64,000 nt of DNA from Listeria welshimeri serovar 6b str. SLCC5334 (GCF_000060285.1 NC_008555.1:1674001-1738000); one strand, 5' to 3'. Counted from the stretch's first letter, positions 34,450 through 44,877 are shown. Translations and numbers: made by a program. The notes: generated from the letters alone by a model not told the origin.

Positions 34450-34497
34450 GAAGGGTAGACATCTGAAACACATGGAAGTGAAAAAGGAGAGAAAATC

Positions 34498-35436
34498 ATG
34501 GCTAATGCCTCAAAATCTGCACTTACAAAACAAACTGGATTCCAGAAATGGTGGTCACTACTTCGCCCCCATACACTTGTAGCCTCTTTTGTTCCGGTTT
34601 TCCTTGGAACATCTGTTGCAATGAGCTACACCAGCTTTAACTTTACACGTTTTATCGTCATGCTAATTGCTTGTTTCTTTATACAAACATCGGCCAATCT
34701 ATTCAATGAATATTTTGATTATAAAAAAGGACAAGATGATGAGCATTCGGTTGGAAATGGTGGTGCTATTGTTCGTAATGGTATGCGACCAGGTTTTATT
34801 TTGTTCCTAGCAATCTTTTTATACATTTTATCTATTCTTGGTGGAGTTTATTTATCCATCGAACTTAATTGGTATGTTGGTTTACTTGGCGCAATTTGTA
34901 TGCTTGTTGGTTTCCTTTATACAGGCGGACCTTATCCGATTGCTTATACGCCTTTTGGTGAAATTATGGCGGGATTCTTTATGGGTGGAATTATTACATT
35001 CATTTCCTTCTATATTCAAGCAGAATTCATTAGTTCATTTATCGTATATGTTTCAATTCCAGTAATGGTACTCGTTGGTAACTTACTACTTGCCAACAGC
35101 ATTCGCGATTTAGTGCCTGATAAGAAAAATGGGCGTTTGACTTTAGCTATCTTACTTGGTCGGAAATGGGCCATTGTTCTTTTTGCAGCAGCCTTTCTTT
35201 TCAGTTATGTATTTGAAATCGCCCTAATTTTTACACAAGATGCTCCGTGGTGGACACTCTTAATTTTACTTAGTTTGCCAGAAGCCATTCGCGCTGTGCG
35301 TCGTTTTGTTGGTAAAACTTCGCCAATCACAATGGTTCCGGCAATGAAATCCACTTCCAAAGCATTAACGATTTTTGGAATTACACTTGCAATTGCGTAT
35401 CTATTAAGCCTACTATCTAGAAATTTATTCATGTAA
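34498..35436 (+). CDS. menA: 1,4-Dihydroxy-2-naphthoate polyprenyltransferase
   Basis: 312 residues, UbiA-family membrane prenyltransferase with about eight to nine helices. First Asp-rich motif NLFNEYFDYKKGQD (~residues 66-79), second SIRDLVPDKKNGR (~200-212). Attaches the polyprenyl chain to DHNA to form demethylmenaquinone. SD AAAGGAGAG. Divergent from menFDHBE, completing the local pathway except the final methylation (menG) and polyprenyl supply. Confidence 0.95.
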   Translation: MANASKSALTKQTGFQKWWSLLRPHTLVASFVPVFLGTSVAMSYTSFNFTRFIVMLIACFFIQTSANLFNEYFDYKKGQDDEHSVGNGGAIVRNGMRPGFILFLAIFLYILSILGGVYLSIELNWYVGLLGAICMLVGFLYTGGPYPIAYTPFGEIMAGFFMGGIITFISFYIQAEFISSFIVYVSIPVMVLVGNLLLANSIRDLVPDKKNGRLTLAILLGRKWAIVLFAAAFLFSYVFEIALIFTQDAPWWTLLILLSLPEAIRAVRRFVGKTSPITMVPAMKSTSKALTIFGITLAIAYLLSLLSRNLFM

Positions 35437-35470
35437 AAAAACTGGTTGTCACAATGACAACCAGTTTTTT
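35435..35470. terminator. Bidirectional terminator menA / metF-like gene
   Basis: 16-bp perfect arms AAAAAACTGGTTGTCA and complement with a 3-4 nt loop. Confidence 0.95.
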
Positions 35471-37322
35471 ATTTGGAGATGATTTCAACCTGCTGTTTTT
35501 TTTGAATGTATTTTGCAAGTTCCACCGATAAATCATACCTTAAAAACGGCGTAATAATATAAATCCCTTGAAAATGCTCACAAATAGCATCGATTAATTC
35601 ACGAGCAATCGCCATTCCTTCTTCATTTGCATAACCGTGCTCTTCCGCTTCTCTCATACGCTCTCGCACTTCCTCTGTCAAACGAATTCCTGGAACTTCA
35701 TTATGAAGAAATTCTGCATTCCGACTAGATAAAAGTGGCATAACTCCTATGAAAAGCGGCACATCAATGTTTGCTTTTTGCAAAGCTTCCTTTAGTAAAA
35801 CAGCTTTATTTACATCATAAATTGGCTGCGTAATAATATAATCCGCGCCGTATTCCACTTTTCTTTCAATTAATCGCACGGCTTTTTCTAGATTGAGTGC
35901 ATTTGGATTAAAGGCAGCTCCAACATGGAATCGAGCTTTTTCTTTCAACGATTTCCCCGTATATGAAATGCCGTCATTAAACTTTTTAATGAGTTGAACT
36001 AACTCCACTGACCTTAAATCGAAAACAGAAGAAGCACCCGGAAAATCACCTACTTTAGTTGGATCACCAGTAATTGCAAGCACATCATGTAACCCTAACT
36101 TATGAAAACCCATAACATGCGAGTGCATCCCCACTAGATTATGATCACGAGTTGTCAAATGAATAAGGGGCTTAATTCCATACTCATGCTTTAAAATGGA
36201 AGCTAGCGCCATATTACTAATCCGAGGTGTGGCTAGCGAATTATCAGAAATCGTAATCGCATCAACTCCTGCATTATTTAACGCCTCTGCCCCTTCAAAA
36301 AATTTCGTAGTATCAAATGTTCTTGGCGGATCCAGTTCGACCAAAATCGTCAAACGTTCCTTTACCTTATCAAGTAACCGCTCACCAGCTTCTTCATCCA
36401 CCACTTCTTCCGGAACGAGCTCTAAAATTGGCCGAACTTCTTTTTCCAAAATTGGCTTCGTTGTTTCTAATCCTTGTCGTAAAGCACGGATATGATCCGG
36501 AGTCGTCCCACAGCAACCGCCAATTATCCGAGCACCTTCCTGCCGAAAAACCTCCCCATAATGTGCAAAATAATCAGTATCTGATTGATAAATAACTTTT
36601 CCATCCTGCATCTCTGGCAAACTTGCATTTGGATAAACAGCCAAATAAGCCTTTTCATAAAGCGGAACTGTTTCAAGTGCTCGCGCCATGTGATATGGTC
36701 CAAGTCGGCAATTAATACCCACAACATCTGCCCCGAGTGTAATCAGTTCTTCAAGCGCATCAGGTAATTTCTTCCCGTTTTGGAGGATACCCGGTTCATG
36801 CATAGACACATTCGCAACAACTGGTAAATCAGTCGTCTCACGAAGAATCTTTAATACCGTTTTAAGTTCATCCAAATCATAATACGTTTCAAGCAAAATT
36901 GCATCTACACCATCTAGTAAAAAACAATATAGTTGCTCCCTAAAACTTCGCTTGATTTCTTCTAGCGGAGCCGCTGGAAGTCTTGCATCCACAGCCCCAT
37001 TTATCCCGCCAATCGTACCAAATATATACGTGCCAGTCCCTCTCGCCGCTTCCTTTGCTAATCGAATCGCCGCTTGATTAATACGTTTCACTTCATCTTC
37101 TAAGCCATATCTCGCTAATTTAATATAATTGGCACCGTACGTATTTGTTTGTATAATATCCGCACCAGCACCTATATAAGCCTTATGAATCGCCACAATA
37201 TCTTCCGGATGTGACAAGTTCAATTCTTCAAATGAGCGATCTACCCCATAAGAATAAAGTAAAGTCCCCATCGCTCCATCAGCAATTAATACTTTTTCAC
37301 TTAAATCTTTTCTTAAATTCAC
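35469..37322 (-). CDS. yitJ: Bifunctional homocysteine S-methyltransferase / 5,10-methylene-THF reductase (YitJ-like)
   Basis: 617 residues in two domains. The N-terminal homocysteine methyltransferase (~1-300) starts at DGAMGTLLYSYG and carries zinc ligands in GINCRLGP (Cys ~207) and IGGCCGTTPDH (~267-277). The C-terminal MetF-type flavoprotein (~330-610) has ITGDPTKVGDFPGASSVFD. It supplies methyl-THF and may methylate homocysteine. Fourth gene of the metE-metI-metC-yitJ operon, overlapping metC by four bases. Confidence 0.92.
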   Translation of the reverse strand: MNLRKDLSEKVLIADGAMGTLLYSYGVDRSFEELNLSHPEDIVAIHKAYIGAGADIIQTNTYGANYIKLARYGLEDEVKRINQAAIRLAKEAARGTGTYIFGTIGGINGAVDARLPAAPLEEIKRSFREQLYCFLLDGVDAILLETYYDLDELKTVLKILRETTDLPVVANVSMHEPGILQNGKKLPDALEELITLGADVVGINCRLGPYHMARALETVPLYEKAYLAVYPNASLPEMQDGKVIYQSDTDYFAHYGEVFRQEGARIIGGCCGTTPDHIRALRQGLETTKPILEKEVRPILELVPEEVVDEEAGERLLDKVKERLTILVELDPPRTFDTTKFFEGAEALNNAGVDAITISDNSLATPRISNMALASILKHEYGIKPLIHLTTRDHNLVGMHSHVMGFHKLGLHDVLAITGDPTKVGDFPGASSVFDLRSVELVQLIKKFNDGISYTGKSLKEKARFHVGAAFNPNALNLEKAVRLIERKVEYGADYIITQPIYDVNKAVLLKEALQKANIDVPLFIGVMPLLSSRNAEFLHNEVPGIRLTEEVRERMREAEEHGYANEEGMAIARELIDAICEHFQGIYIITPFLRYDLSVELAKYIQKKQQVEIISK

Positions 37323-38491
37323 TTGACGACACTTCCCTTCTTAATAAACGAAAGTGCTTGTTTTAAATCAGCAATTAAATCATCAGCATCTTCCAATCCT
37401 GCTGAAAAACGTAATAAACCTGGTGTAATTCCTTGTTCCAAACGTTCCTTTTCTGGAACTGCAGCATGAGACATTTTGGCCGGGTAAGATATAATACTCT
37501 CTACTGCCCCTAAACTTACAGAAAATACCGGCAATTCCAAATGTGTCACTAGTTCACGTACAGCATCCTCACTACCAAGATCAAAAGACAATACAGCCCC
37601 GCCACTTGTCGCTTGCTCCACTTGAATTTCATAACCTGCATGAGATGGTAGTCCTGGATAATGTACTGCTTCTACACTAGGTTCCGCCTTCAAAAAGAGC
37701 GCTATTTTTTCTGCGGTTGACGTCCCAGCTTTCATTCGAACCGAAAGTGTTTTAAGTCCACGCAGTAGCAACCACGAATCCTGTACCCCAAGAACTCCCC
37801 CTGTCGAATTTTGTAAAAAGTAAACCGATTCAGCCAAGCTAGGATTGTTTGTGACAATAAGTCCCGCTAAAATATCACTATGCCCCCCTAAAAACTTCGT
37901 CGCACTATGAATGACTAAGTCCGCACCTAATTCTAAAGGTTTTTGAATTAGTGGTGTTAAAAAGGTATTATCCACAAACGTATAGCAACCGTTCGCTTTC
38001 GCAAGCTTTGCCACTGTCCGAATATCTGTTACATGTAACAATGGATTAGACGGAGTTTCTAAATAAACCAACTTGGTATTTTCTTGAAAAGCCTTTGCAA
38101 CCTCATCAATATTTGTTGTATCCACAAACGTATGTGTAATACCAAACCGTGGCAAAATTTGCTCCACTAAGCGAAATGTACCGCCATACACATCTTTAGC
38201 AATAATAAAATGATCCCCTTTAGAAAGTGTGAATAACGCCGCAGATACAGCAGCCATCCCGCTTGCAAAAGCAAAGCCGTCAGTGCCACCTTCTAACTCT
38301 GCAATCGCTTGTTCCACTTTTTCTCTCGTTGGATTACCACTTCTCGCATAATCATAGGCATGATAGTTATCAAAATCATGCTGATGGAAGGTGGATGATA
38401 GATGTATTGGTGTGTTCAGCGCACCGGTTTCTTTGTCAACGCCAAGACTAGCCTTAATCACAGCAGTATCTTGTGTATATTCTTTAGCCAC
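37319..38491 (-). CDS. metC: Cystathionine beta-lyase
   Basis: 390 residues, PLP enzyme of the Cys/Met metabolism family: YDYARSGNPTREKVE (~residues 46-60), VDNTFLTP and the PLP lysine in SATKFLGGHSD (~195-205). Splits cystathionine to homocysteine. Assignment as the lyase rather than the synthase rests on gene order (metI then metC, as in Bacillus) and similarity by eye. Overlaps metI by eight bases. Confidence 0.88.
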   Translation of the reverse strand: MAKEYTQDTAVIKASLGVDKETGALNTPIHLSSTFHQHDFDNYHAYDYARSGNPTREKVEQAIAELEGGTDGFAFASGMAAVSAALFTLSKGDHFIIAKDVYGGTFRLVEQILPRFGITHTFVDTTNIDEVAKAFQENTKLVYLETPSNPLLHVTDIRTVAKLAKANGCYTFVDNTFLTPLIQKPLELGADLVIHSATKFLGGHSDILAGLIVTNNPSLAESVYFLQNSTGGVLGVQDSWLLLRGLKTLSVRMKAGTSTAEKIALFLKAEPSVEAVHYPGLPSHAGYEIQVEQATSGGAVLSFDLGSEDAVRELVTHLELPVFSVSLGAVESIISYPAKMSHAAVPEKERLEQGITPGLLRFSAGLEDADDLIADLKQALSFIKKGSVVK

Positions 38492-39608
38492 GCGCGCTCA
38501 CCCCTTCCAGAACCGTATCCAGCGCCTTAGATAAATCAGCAATTAGATCTTCACTTGCTTCAATCCCAACCGAAATCCGTAATAATTTATCTGTAAGCCC
38601 ATAAGAATTTCGTAACTCCACTGGAATATCTGCATGCGTTTGTGTCGTCGGGTAAGTGATTAAACTCTCCACTCCGCCTAAACTCTCTGCAAAAGTAAAC
38701 AACTCTAGCTCTTTTAAAAGTGGCGATACGAGCGCTGCATCTTGAATGAAGAAACTAATCATTCCACCGCGTCCCGGATAGCGTACTTCCTCCACTAATT
38801 CATGATTTTCCAAAAATGCTGCGATTTTCTGTGCATTCGCCTGATGCTGTTTCACCCGTAAAACAAGTGTCTTCAAACCACGAATTAACAACCAACTATC
38901 AAATGGCGATAGCACTGTTCCCGTCGCATTTAACTGATCAAAAAAGAATTTTCCAAGCTGTTCTTCTTTTACAATAACGGATCCAGCTAAAACATCATTA
39001 TGCCCACCAAGGTATTTTGTCGCACTATGAATCACAATATCCGCACCTAAATTAAGAGGCTGCTGTAAAACAGGCGTATAAAATGTATTATCGACAATAA
39101 CTAGCAGATCATGTTCATGTGCCCATTCTGCCACAGCCGCAATATCCGTTTCTTGCATCAAAGGGTTCGTAGGTGTCTCAATGAAAATTGCTTTTGTTTC
39201 CGGGAGAACCAGTTTTTCTAAATCAGCAATATTTATCCCGTTCCAGTAAGAAAATCCAATGTTATACTGTGCTCCAAACTGTTCAAAATATCTAAAAGTA
39301 CCCCCATATAAATCTTGCGAGCTAATAATATGTTCCCCAGTTTTAAAAAGCTGGAAAACAAGTTGTATCGCACTCATACCCGAACTTGTTGCAAAAGCTT
39401 GTGTCCCGTTTTCAAGTTCCGCAAGTGCTTCTTGTAACGCATCTCGCGTCGGATTCCCAGTTCTCGTATAATCATATCCCGTTGATACCCCTAGATCGGC
39501 ATGCTGGTAAGCTGTAGAGAAGTAGACTGGCATATTGACAGCACCCGTTCTTTCACACTTTCTATTTCCAATTTGCGCTGCTATCGTCTCTTGTTTCAGC
39601 TTTGCCAT
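38484..39608 (-). CDS. metI: Cystathionine gamma-synthase / O-acetylhomoserine thiolyase
   Basis: 374 residues, same PLP family as the next gene: GYDYTRTGNPTRDALQ (~residues 43-58), IETPTNPLMQE, VDNTFYTP and PLP lysine in SATKYLGGHND (~191-201). Bacillus MetI has both synthase and thiolyase activity on acetylated homoserine. SD GGAGAGGT. It lies 20 nt after metE. Confidence 0.88.
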   Translation of the reverse strand: MAKLKQETIAAQIGNRKCERTGAVNMPVYFSTAYQHADLGVSTGYDYTRTGNPTRDALQEALAELENGTQAFATSSGMSAIQLVFQLFKTGEHIISSQDLYGGTFRYFEQFGAQYNIGFSYWNGINIADLEKLVLPETKAIFIETPTNPLMQETDIAAVAEWAHEHDLLVIVDNTFYTPVLQQPLNLGADIVIHSATKYLGGHNDVLAGSVIVKEEQLGKFFFDQLNATGTVLSPFDSWLLIRGLKTLVLRVKQHQANAQKIAAFLENHELVEEVRYPGRGGMISFFIQDAALVSPLLKELELFTFAESLGGVESLITYPTTQTHADIPVELRNSYGLTDKLLRISVGIEASEDLIADLSKALDTVLEGVSARG

Positions 39609-39628
39609 ATTACCTCTCCTCCATTTCT

Positions 39629-41926
39629 CTATTTCTCTAATACTTGATATTCTGCACGAACTTCTTTAGTTGCTTTAATCATATCTTGTAGCGCCGCAAT
39701 CGTTTCAGGCTCTTGTCGCGTTTTTAAACCACAATCTGGGTTAATCCAAAATTGTTTCGCATCAATAGCGCGTAACGCCCGGCGAATATTGTCTTGAATT
39801 TCTGTAACAGTAGGAACACGCGGACTATGAATATCATAAACTCCAAGTCCAATTTCCTTGTCATATGTCACTTCTTCAAATGTCGAAATAATTTCCCCAT
39901 GACTTCTTGATGTTTCAATTGAGATAACGTCCGCATCTAATGCGCTAATCGTATCAATGATATCGTCAAAATCCGAGTAACACATATGCGTATGAATTTG
40001 CGTATCGTTTTGAACTGAAGCTGTCGTTAATTTAAACGAATAAACCGCATCATTTAAATATTTTTCCCAACGAGCTTGTTTCAGTGGCAAACCTTCACGT
40101 AAAGCTGGCTCATCTACTTGAATCACTTTAATACCATTACGTTCTAATGCTTCTACCTCTTTACGAAGCGCCAAGCCAACTTGATTCGCAACGACACTTT
40201 CAGGGACATCATCACGAACAAAACTCCAATTGATAATTGTCACTGGCGCCGTTAACATTCCTTTCACTGGACGTTTGGTTAACGACTGGGCATAGACACT
40301 TTCTTTCACGGTAATTTCCTCTGTAAAAGCAACATCCCCGTAGATAAGCGGCGGACGAACCGCTCTCGAACCATATGATTGCACCCAACCAAATTTTGTT
40401 GCTTGGAAACCTGCTAATTTTTGCCCAAAATATTCCACCATATCCGTCCGTTCAAATTCGCCGTGGACCAATACATCAATATCCAATTCTTCTTGAATTT
40501 TAATCCAGCGCGCCGTTTCTTTTTCAATAAAAGCATTATATTCCGCATCCGTTATATTCCCTTTTAACCAATCAGCACGAGTTTTCCGAACTTCCGGTGA
40601 TTGTGGAAAACTTCCGATAGTCGTGGTTGGAAACAGTGGTAAATTAAGCCAAGCATGCTGTAATTTAATCCGTTCCGCAAAGACTAATTCTCGATCAACC
40701 CGAACATTTTTCAAATTAGCAATTGCTGCTTGAACTTCTAAATTATTTCTATGACTTGATTCATTTAGCACTTTGACAGCTTTACGGGCTTCTTCTAGTT
40801 CCTTTGCTACACTTTCCACACCTTCTGTCAAAGCCTTCGTTAAGATAACAATTTCATCTAATTTTTGATCAGCAAATGATAAACCACCCAGAATCACTTC
40901 GTCCAAATCAGGCTCACTTAATTTTGTTACCGGTACATGTAGTAATGAATTAGATGGCTGAACAATTAATTTATCCTTAGCTACATAATGTGCAATATCC
41001 GTTAAAAGTGCTAGTTTCGCATCCAAATTACTTCGCCAAACATTTCGCCCATCAATCACGCCAGCTGCTAAATATTTATCTTGAGGAAATCCGTAAGTTT
41101 TTAATGCTTGCAACGAGTCCCCATGGTCATGAACAAAATCAATCCCAATCGCAGCAACTGGTAAATTAACAACCTCTTCATAATAATCCAAACTTTCAAA
41201 ATAAGTTTGTAACTCTATTTTTAAATTCGGCACTGCTTCTTGAAATGATTGATACACTTTTTCAAATAAAGCTATTTCTTTCTTCTCAAAACTCGTTGCA
41301 AGGTAAGGTTCATCTATTTGAACCCATTCCACCCCAGCAGTTTCAAGTTCTTCCAAAATTTCTATATATGCTGGAATAAATTTATCTAGCAATACTTCAA
41401 AACTTTCTGCATTGCTCCCTTTTCCAAGTTTTAAATAAGTAATCGGGCCAACCAGTACCGGCTTTCCTTCAATGCCAAGCTCTTTTTTTGCTTCTTCGTA
41501 ATAGTAAAGCGCTCGGTTATTTAATAGCTTCGGGTTTGCATCAGCCAGTTCCGGCACAATATAGTGATAGTTCGTATTAAACCATTTAGTCATTTCAGAA
41601 GCTACGGCATCATTCTTTCCACGCGCAATATCAAAATATGTATTTAGCGAAACATTTCCACCTTCATGCTGAAAACGTTTTGGAATTATTCCAAATGTTA
41701 CACTCGTATCAAGCACTTGATCATAAAAACTAAAGTCACCAACTGGAATCAAATCAATTCCTTTTTCCTGTTGTTTCTTCAATGCATGTAATCGTAAAGC
41801 CTTTGTTTCTGCTAACAATTCCTCTTCTGTAATTGTACCATTCCAAAATTTTTCTAACGCACGTTTCCATTCACGCTTCTCACCAAGTCTCGGGTATCCT
41901 AAATTTGAACTAATAGCCTTCACCAT
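39629..41926 (-). CDS. metE: Cobalamin-independent methionine synthase
   Basis: 765 residues from ATG 41926 ([21 protein letters not shown], conserved N-terminus; SD GAGGAAAAGGTG). Two TIM-barrel-like halves. The C-terminal zinc site is formed by HTHMCYSDF (~650), a Glu, and NPDCGLKTR (~735). Methyl transfer from 5-methyl-THF-Glu3 to homocysteine. The longer frame upstream enters the riboswitch terminator and is rejected. First gene of the S-box-controlled operon. Confidence 0.97.
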   Translation of the reverse strand: MVKAISSNLGYPRLGEKREWKRALEKFWNGTITEEELLAETKALRLHALKKQQEKGIDLIPVGDFSFYDQVLDTSVTFGIIPKRFQHEGGNVSLNTYFDIARGKNDAVASEMTKWFNTNYHYIVPELADANPKLLNNRALYYYEEAKKELGIEGKPVLVGPITYLKLGKGSNAESFEVLLDKFIPAYIEILEELETAGVEWVQIDEPYLATSFEKKEIALFEKVYQSFQEAVPNLKIELQTYFESLDYYEEVVNLPVAAIGIDFVHDHGDSLQALKTYGFPQDKYLAAGVIDGRNVWRSNLDAKLALLTDIAHYVAKDKLIVQPSNSLLHVPVTKLSEPDLDEVILGGLSFADQKLDEIVILTKALTEGVESVAKELEEARKAVKVLNESSHRNNLEVQAAIANLKNVRVDRELVFAERIKLQHAWLNLPLFPTTTIGSFPQSPEVRKTRADWLKGNITDAEYNAFIEKETARWIKIQEELDIDVLVHGEFERTDMVEYFGQKLAGFQATKFGWVQSYGSRAVRPPLIYGDVAFTEEITVKESVYAQSLTKRPVKGMLTAPVTIINWSFVRDDVPESVVANQVGLALRKEVEALERNGIKVIQVDEPALREGLPLKQARWEKYLNDAVYSFKLTTASVQNDTQIHTHMCYSDFDDIIDTISALDADVISIETSRSHGEIISTFEEVTYDKEIGLGVYDIHSPRVPTVTEIQDNIRRALRAIDAKQFWINPDCGLKTRQEPETIAALQDMIKATKEVRAEYQVLEK

Positions 41927-41961
41927 ATCTATCACCTTTTCCTCTCGTTTTTTGCCAATAA

Positions 41962-42137
41962 AAAACCTCCCTAGAGAACTAGAGAGGTTTGGAAGTTTCA
42001 ATACACAAATACAGTGAAACTTTTTAAGTCTCTCTTATCTCTCGAAGCATCACACTTCGCAGGATTTAGCACCTTTTCAACGGATTGAAAGGTTGCTGGG
42101 TTTCAACGGGCCAGTCCCTCTACCACTCATAATAAGA
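41962..42137 (-). promoter_or_regulatory. SAM (S-box) riboswitch and terminator upstream of metE
   Basis: Minus strand: CTTATTATGAGTGGTAGAGG, GGACTGGCCC, GAAACCCAGCAACC, AAGGTGCTAAATCC and GAGAGATAAGAG in S-box order. A terminator AAACCTCTCTAG ... CTAGGGAGGTTTT follows at 41962-41991. It controls metE-metI-metC-yitJ in response to SAM. Confidence 0.96.
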
Positions 42138-42180
42138 GTAATTTATTTAGTTTTTTAATCACTTAAATTGGATTGAAATT

Positions 42181-42210
42181 ATCATACCACTTGCAACTAA
42201 AAACTGTCAA
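42181..42210 (-). promoter_or_regulatory. metE operon promoter
   Basis: Minus strand: TTGACA, 18-nt spacer, TATGAT. The -35 lies just past the stop codon of the MFS gene. Confidence 0.75.
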
Positions 42211-42213
42211 TCA

Positions 42214-43389
42214 TTAAATGTCTATTTTCTTTTCTTTAAGTTCTTTATGGGAACCAAAAGCTAGGAGAAAACAGCCTAGTACAAGGATTCCAGCCACCAC
42301 AAAATAAAATATCTGATTACCAAAAATCCCTATCATCATCCCCGTTGCACTCGGACCAATAATACTTCCCAAGCTAAAGCACATTCCCACCAAAATATTC
42401 CCAGCTGGAAGTAATTCGAGTGGCGTTAAATCGGTCATATAAGACAACCCCAATGAATACAAAGATCCTAGCAATATCCCTAAAATAAAGAAGAAAACCA
42501 CATATAAAACAGGAATCTTAACAAAAGCAGTCAAAACAAAAACTACAGCTCCCCCACCTGTCAAAAGCGGCAACATTTTCCCTCGTCCGAACTTATCACT
42601 AATAATCCCAATCGGCACTTGAAAAATAATCGTTCCAACAGAAAAAGAAGAAATAATCATCGCAATCATGACCGTGTCAAGTCCGTCTCGCAGCCCCACA
42701 ACTGGAAATGTCGCATTAAGCCCAGTTTCCAAAATTCCATATAAAAATGGTGGAATCATCGCAACCCAAGCTAACTTAAATACATCTGAAAATCGCTTTA
42801 AACTCCCCCAAAAAGAAATTTTGCGTATAACTGCTTTTTCTCCAACAAAATCATTCCTAATAAACCAAACTAGCCCCCAAGCAATTAACACTAAGATTCC
42901 TGATAAAAAGAACGGTAGATTAGCATTTATCTTTGCCAAATTAACCAGTTGTGGCCCCACTGCAAATCCTAATGAGAAAAATAATCCGTAGATAGCCATA
43001 TTACGACCACGCTTACTAGGATCACTCATTGCACCAATCCAAGTCTGTGACGAAAAGTGTAACATATGGTCCCCTACACCAATAAACAACCTCAATATAA
43101 ACCAAAAATATAAATTAAACCAGATTGGAAAAGCTAAAATTGCTAATGCTACAAGCCCTCCCCCCACTAATATAATCGGTTTATAGCCATACTTATGTAA
43201 TGGTGCTTCAATAAATGGAGAGATAATTAACACTCCCAAATAGATACCAGTTGCATGAAATCCATTTATTCCAGCACTTATACCTTTCTCTTCTAATATT
43301 ATTGCAATAAGCGGCAATAAGACTCCTTGTGATAACCCAGAAATCGCAACTACCATTGTTAAAATCCAAAACTTTCCTTTTGTTCCCAT
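42214..43389 (-). CDS. MFS transporter
   Basis: 391 residues with about twelve membrane helices. The loop 2-3 motif is partial (EAPLHKYGYKPII), and a second copy follows helix 8 (GIISDKFGRGKMLPLL), typical of drug/solute MFS members. Substrate unknown. SD TGGAGG. No terminator is visible between it and the metE promoter, so transcription may read into the met region. I recall an orthologue here (lmo1682 type) next to the rRNA block. Confidence 0.82.
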   Translation of the reverse strand: MGTKGKFWILTMVVAISGLSQGVLLPLIAIILEEKGISAGINGFHATGIYLGVLIISPFIEAPLHKYGYKPIILVGGGLVALAILAFPIWFNLYFWFILRLFIGVGDHMLHFSSQTWIGAMSDPSKRGRNMAIYGLFFSLGFAVGPQLVNLAKINANLPFFLSGILVLIAWGLVWFIRNDFVGEKAVIRKISFWGSLKRFSDVFKLAWVAMIPPFLYGILETGLNATFPVVGLRDGLDTVMIAMIISSFSVGTIIFQVPIGIISDKFGRGKMLPLLTGGGAVVFVLTAFVKIPVLYVVFFFILGILLGSLYSLGLSYMTDLTPLELLPAGNILVGMCFSLGSIIGPSATGMMIGIFGNQIFYFVVAGILVLGCFLLAFGSHKELKEKKIDI

Positions 43390-43415
43390 AAGCTACCTCC
43401 AAAAATATACTAAAT

Positions 43416-43449
43416 AAAAAAGCAATGTCGAAGTTCGACATTGCTTTTT
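43416..43449 (-). terminator. Terminator of the rRNA-tRNA operon
   Basis: AAAAAGCAATGTCGAA and complement, T6 run on the minus strand, four bases beyond the last tRNA. Confidence 0.93.
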
Positions 43450-43452
43450 AGA

Positions 43453-43524
43453 TGACCCGTACGGGAATCGAACCCGTGTTACCGCCGTGAAAGGGCGGTG
43501 TCTTAACCGCTTGACCAACGGGCC
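43453..43524 (-). tRNA. tRNA-Glu (TTC)
   Basis: Cloverleaf with acceptor GGCCCGT/ACGGGTC, anticodon loop CTTTCAC. Last gene of the tRNA array. CCA not encoded. Confidence 0.95.
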
Positions 43525-43529
43525 ATATC

Positions 43530-43620
43530 TGGCGGAGAAGGAGGGATTTGAACCCTCGCGCCGCGCGAGCGACCTACACCCTTAGCAGGGGCGCCTCTTC
43601 AGCCACTTGAGTACTTCCCC
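43530..43620 (-). tRNA. tRNA-Ser (GCT)
   Basis: Long variable arm, acceptor GGGGAAG/CTTCTCC, anticodon loop CTGCTAA. The 3' CCA is encoded. Confidence 0.95.
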
Positions 43621-43655
43621 AGATATAAAAATCCTATTCTCTTTTAAAAGAATAA

Positions 43656-43728
43656 CTCCACAGGCAGGACTCGAACCTGCGACCGATCGGTTAACAGCCG
43701 ATTGCTCTACCAACTGAGCTACTGTGGA
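43656..43728 (-). tRNA. tRNA-Asn (GTT)
   Basis: Acceptor TCCACAG/CTGTGGA, anticodon loop CTGTTAA, discriminator G. Confidence 0.95.
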
Positions 43729-43734
43729 ATAAAA

Positions 43735-43808
<74 letters not shown>

Positions 43809-43834
43809 CTAGTAAAACTAACTTCATGGTAAAA

Positions 43835-43905
43835 AGCGGGTGATGGGAATCGAACCCACGACAACAGCTTGGAAGGCTGTAGTTTTACCACTAAACTACA
43901 CCCGC
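43835..43905 (-). tRNA. tRNA-Gly (TCC)
   Basis: Acceptor GCGGGTG/CACCCGC, anticodon loop CTTCCAA, discriminator T. Confidence 0.95.
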
Positions 43906-43929
43906 ATAATATAAAATTTAAAAACAAAG

Positions 43930-44003
43930 GGCGGATAATGGGAATCGAACCCACGAATGCCTGAACCACAATCAGGTGCGTTAACCACTTCGCCATATCC
44001 GCC
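43930..44003 (-). tRNA. tRNA-His (GTG)
   Basis: Anticodon loop TTGTGGT. The extra G at -1 pairs with C73, the His identity element. Confidence 0.95.
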
Positions 44004-44031
44004 ATAAGGCAAAAATGTTTTTTTAAAAGAA

Positions 44032-44104
44032 TGGCTTGGGACAGAATCGAACTGCCGACACCTTGAGCTTCAATCAAGTGCTCTACCAACTGAGCTACCA
44101 AGCC
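44032..44104 (-). tRNA. tRNA-Phe (GAA)
   Basis: Acceptor GGCTTGG/CCAAGCC, anticodon loop TTGAAGC. Confidence 0.95.
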
Positions 44105-44108
44105 ATAA

Positions 44109-44184
44109 TGGCGGTCCCGACGGGATTTGAACCCGCGATCTCCTGCGTGACAGGCAGGCATGTTAACCCCTACACCACGGAACC
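44109..44184 (-). tRNA. tRNA-Asp (GTC)
   Basis: Acceptor GGTTCCG/CGGGACC, anticodon loop CTGTCAC, discriminator G, encoded CCA. Confidence 0.95.
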
Positions 44185-44188
44185 ACTA

Positions 44189-44262
<74 letters not shown>

Positions 44263-44303
44263 ACAATAATATTTAATTTAGTCCACATATCACAAGTGAA
44301 AAA

Positions 44304-44393
44304 CGGAGGAAGAGGGATTCGAACCCCCGCGCGGTATTACCCGCCTGTCGGTTTTCAAGACCGATCCCTTCAGCCAGACTTGGGTATTCCTCC
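44304..44393 (-). tRNA. tRNA-Ser (TGA)
   Basis: Long variable arm, acceptor GGAGGAA/TTCCTCC, anticodon loop CTTGAAA. Confidence 0.95.
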
Positions 44394-44415
44394 ATGATAA
44401 TAATAAAGTGACAAG

Positions 44416-44489
44416 TGGACCTTGCAGGACTCGAACCTGCGACCGGACGGTTATGAGCCGTCTGCTCTAACCAACTGAGCTAAAGGTCC
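44416..44489 (-). tRNA. tRNA with CAT anticodon, probably tRNA-Ile2 (lysidine-modified)
   Basis: Acceptor GGACCTT/AAGGTCC, anticodon loop CTCATAA. It closely matches my memory of B. subtilis tRNA-Ile2 rather than elongator tRNA-Met, which is the next gene. Confidence 0.8.
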
Positions 44490-44500
44490 AAGATTGAAAA

Positions 44501-44574
44501 TAGCGGCGGAGGGAGTCGAACCCACGACCTCTCGGGTATGAACCGAACGCTCTAGCCAGCTGAGCTACGCCGCC
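44501..44574 (-). tRNA. Elongator tRNA-Met (CAT)
   Basis: Acceptor GGCGGCG/CGCCGCT with a G1-T72 wobble as in Bacillus elongator tRNA-Met, anticodon loop TTCATAC. Confidence 0.9.
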
Positions 44575-44627
44575 ATAATAATAAGGCTACTATTTTCTTT
44601 CATTATGTGATTAAAATGTGAAGTAAG

Positions 44628-44700
44628 TGGAGCCTAGCGGGATCGAACCGCTGACCTCCTGCGTGCAAAGCAGGCGCTCTCCCAGCTGAGCTAAGGCCCC
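44628..44700 (-). tRNA. tRNA-Ala (TGC)
   Basis: Acceptor GGGGCCT/AGGCTCC, anticodon loop TTTGCAC. Confidence 0.95.
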
Positions 44701-44719
44701 ATTATAAAAGATGAAACAA

Positions 44720-44793
44720 TCGGGAAGACAGGATTCGAACCTGCGACCCCTTGGTCCCAAACCAAGTGCTCTACCAAGCTGAGCTACTTCCCG
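44720..44793 (-). tRNA. tRNA-Pro (TGG)
   Basis: Acceptor CGGGAAG/CTTCCCG, anticodon loop TTTGGGA. Confidence 0.95.
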
Positions 44794-44803
44794 TTTAATA
44801 AAG

Positions 44804-44877
44804 TGCGCCCAAGAGGAGTCGAACCTCTAACCGCTTGATTCGTAGTCAAGTACTCTATCCAGTTGAGCTATGGGCGC
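44804..44877 (-). tRNA. tRNA-Arg (ACG)
   Basis: Acceptor GCGCCCA/TGGGCGC, anticodon loop CTACGAA; A34 is expected to be edited to inosine. Confidence 0.95.

Noticed and set aside
41927-42001. Longer N-terminus for metE
   Set aside because: It would overlap the S-box terminator; [13 protein letters not shown] is the family start.
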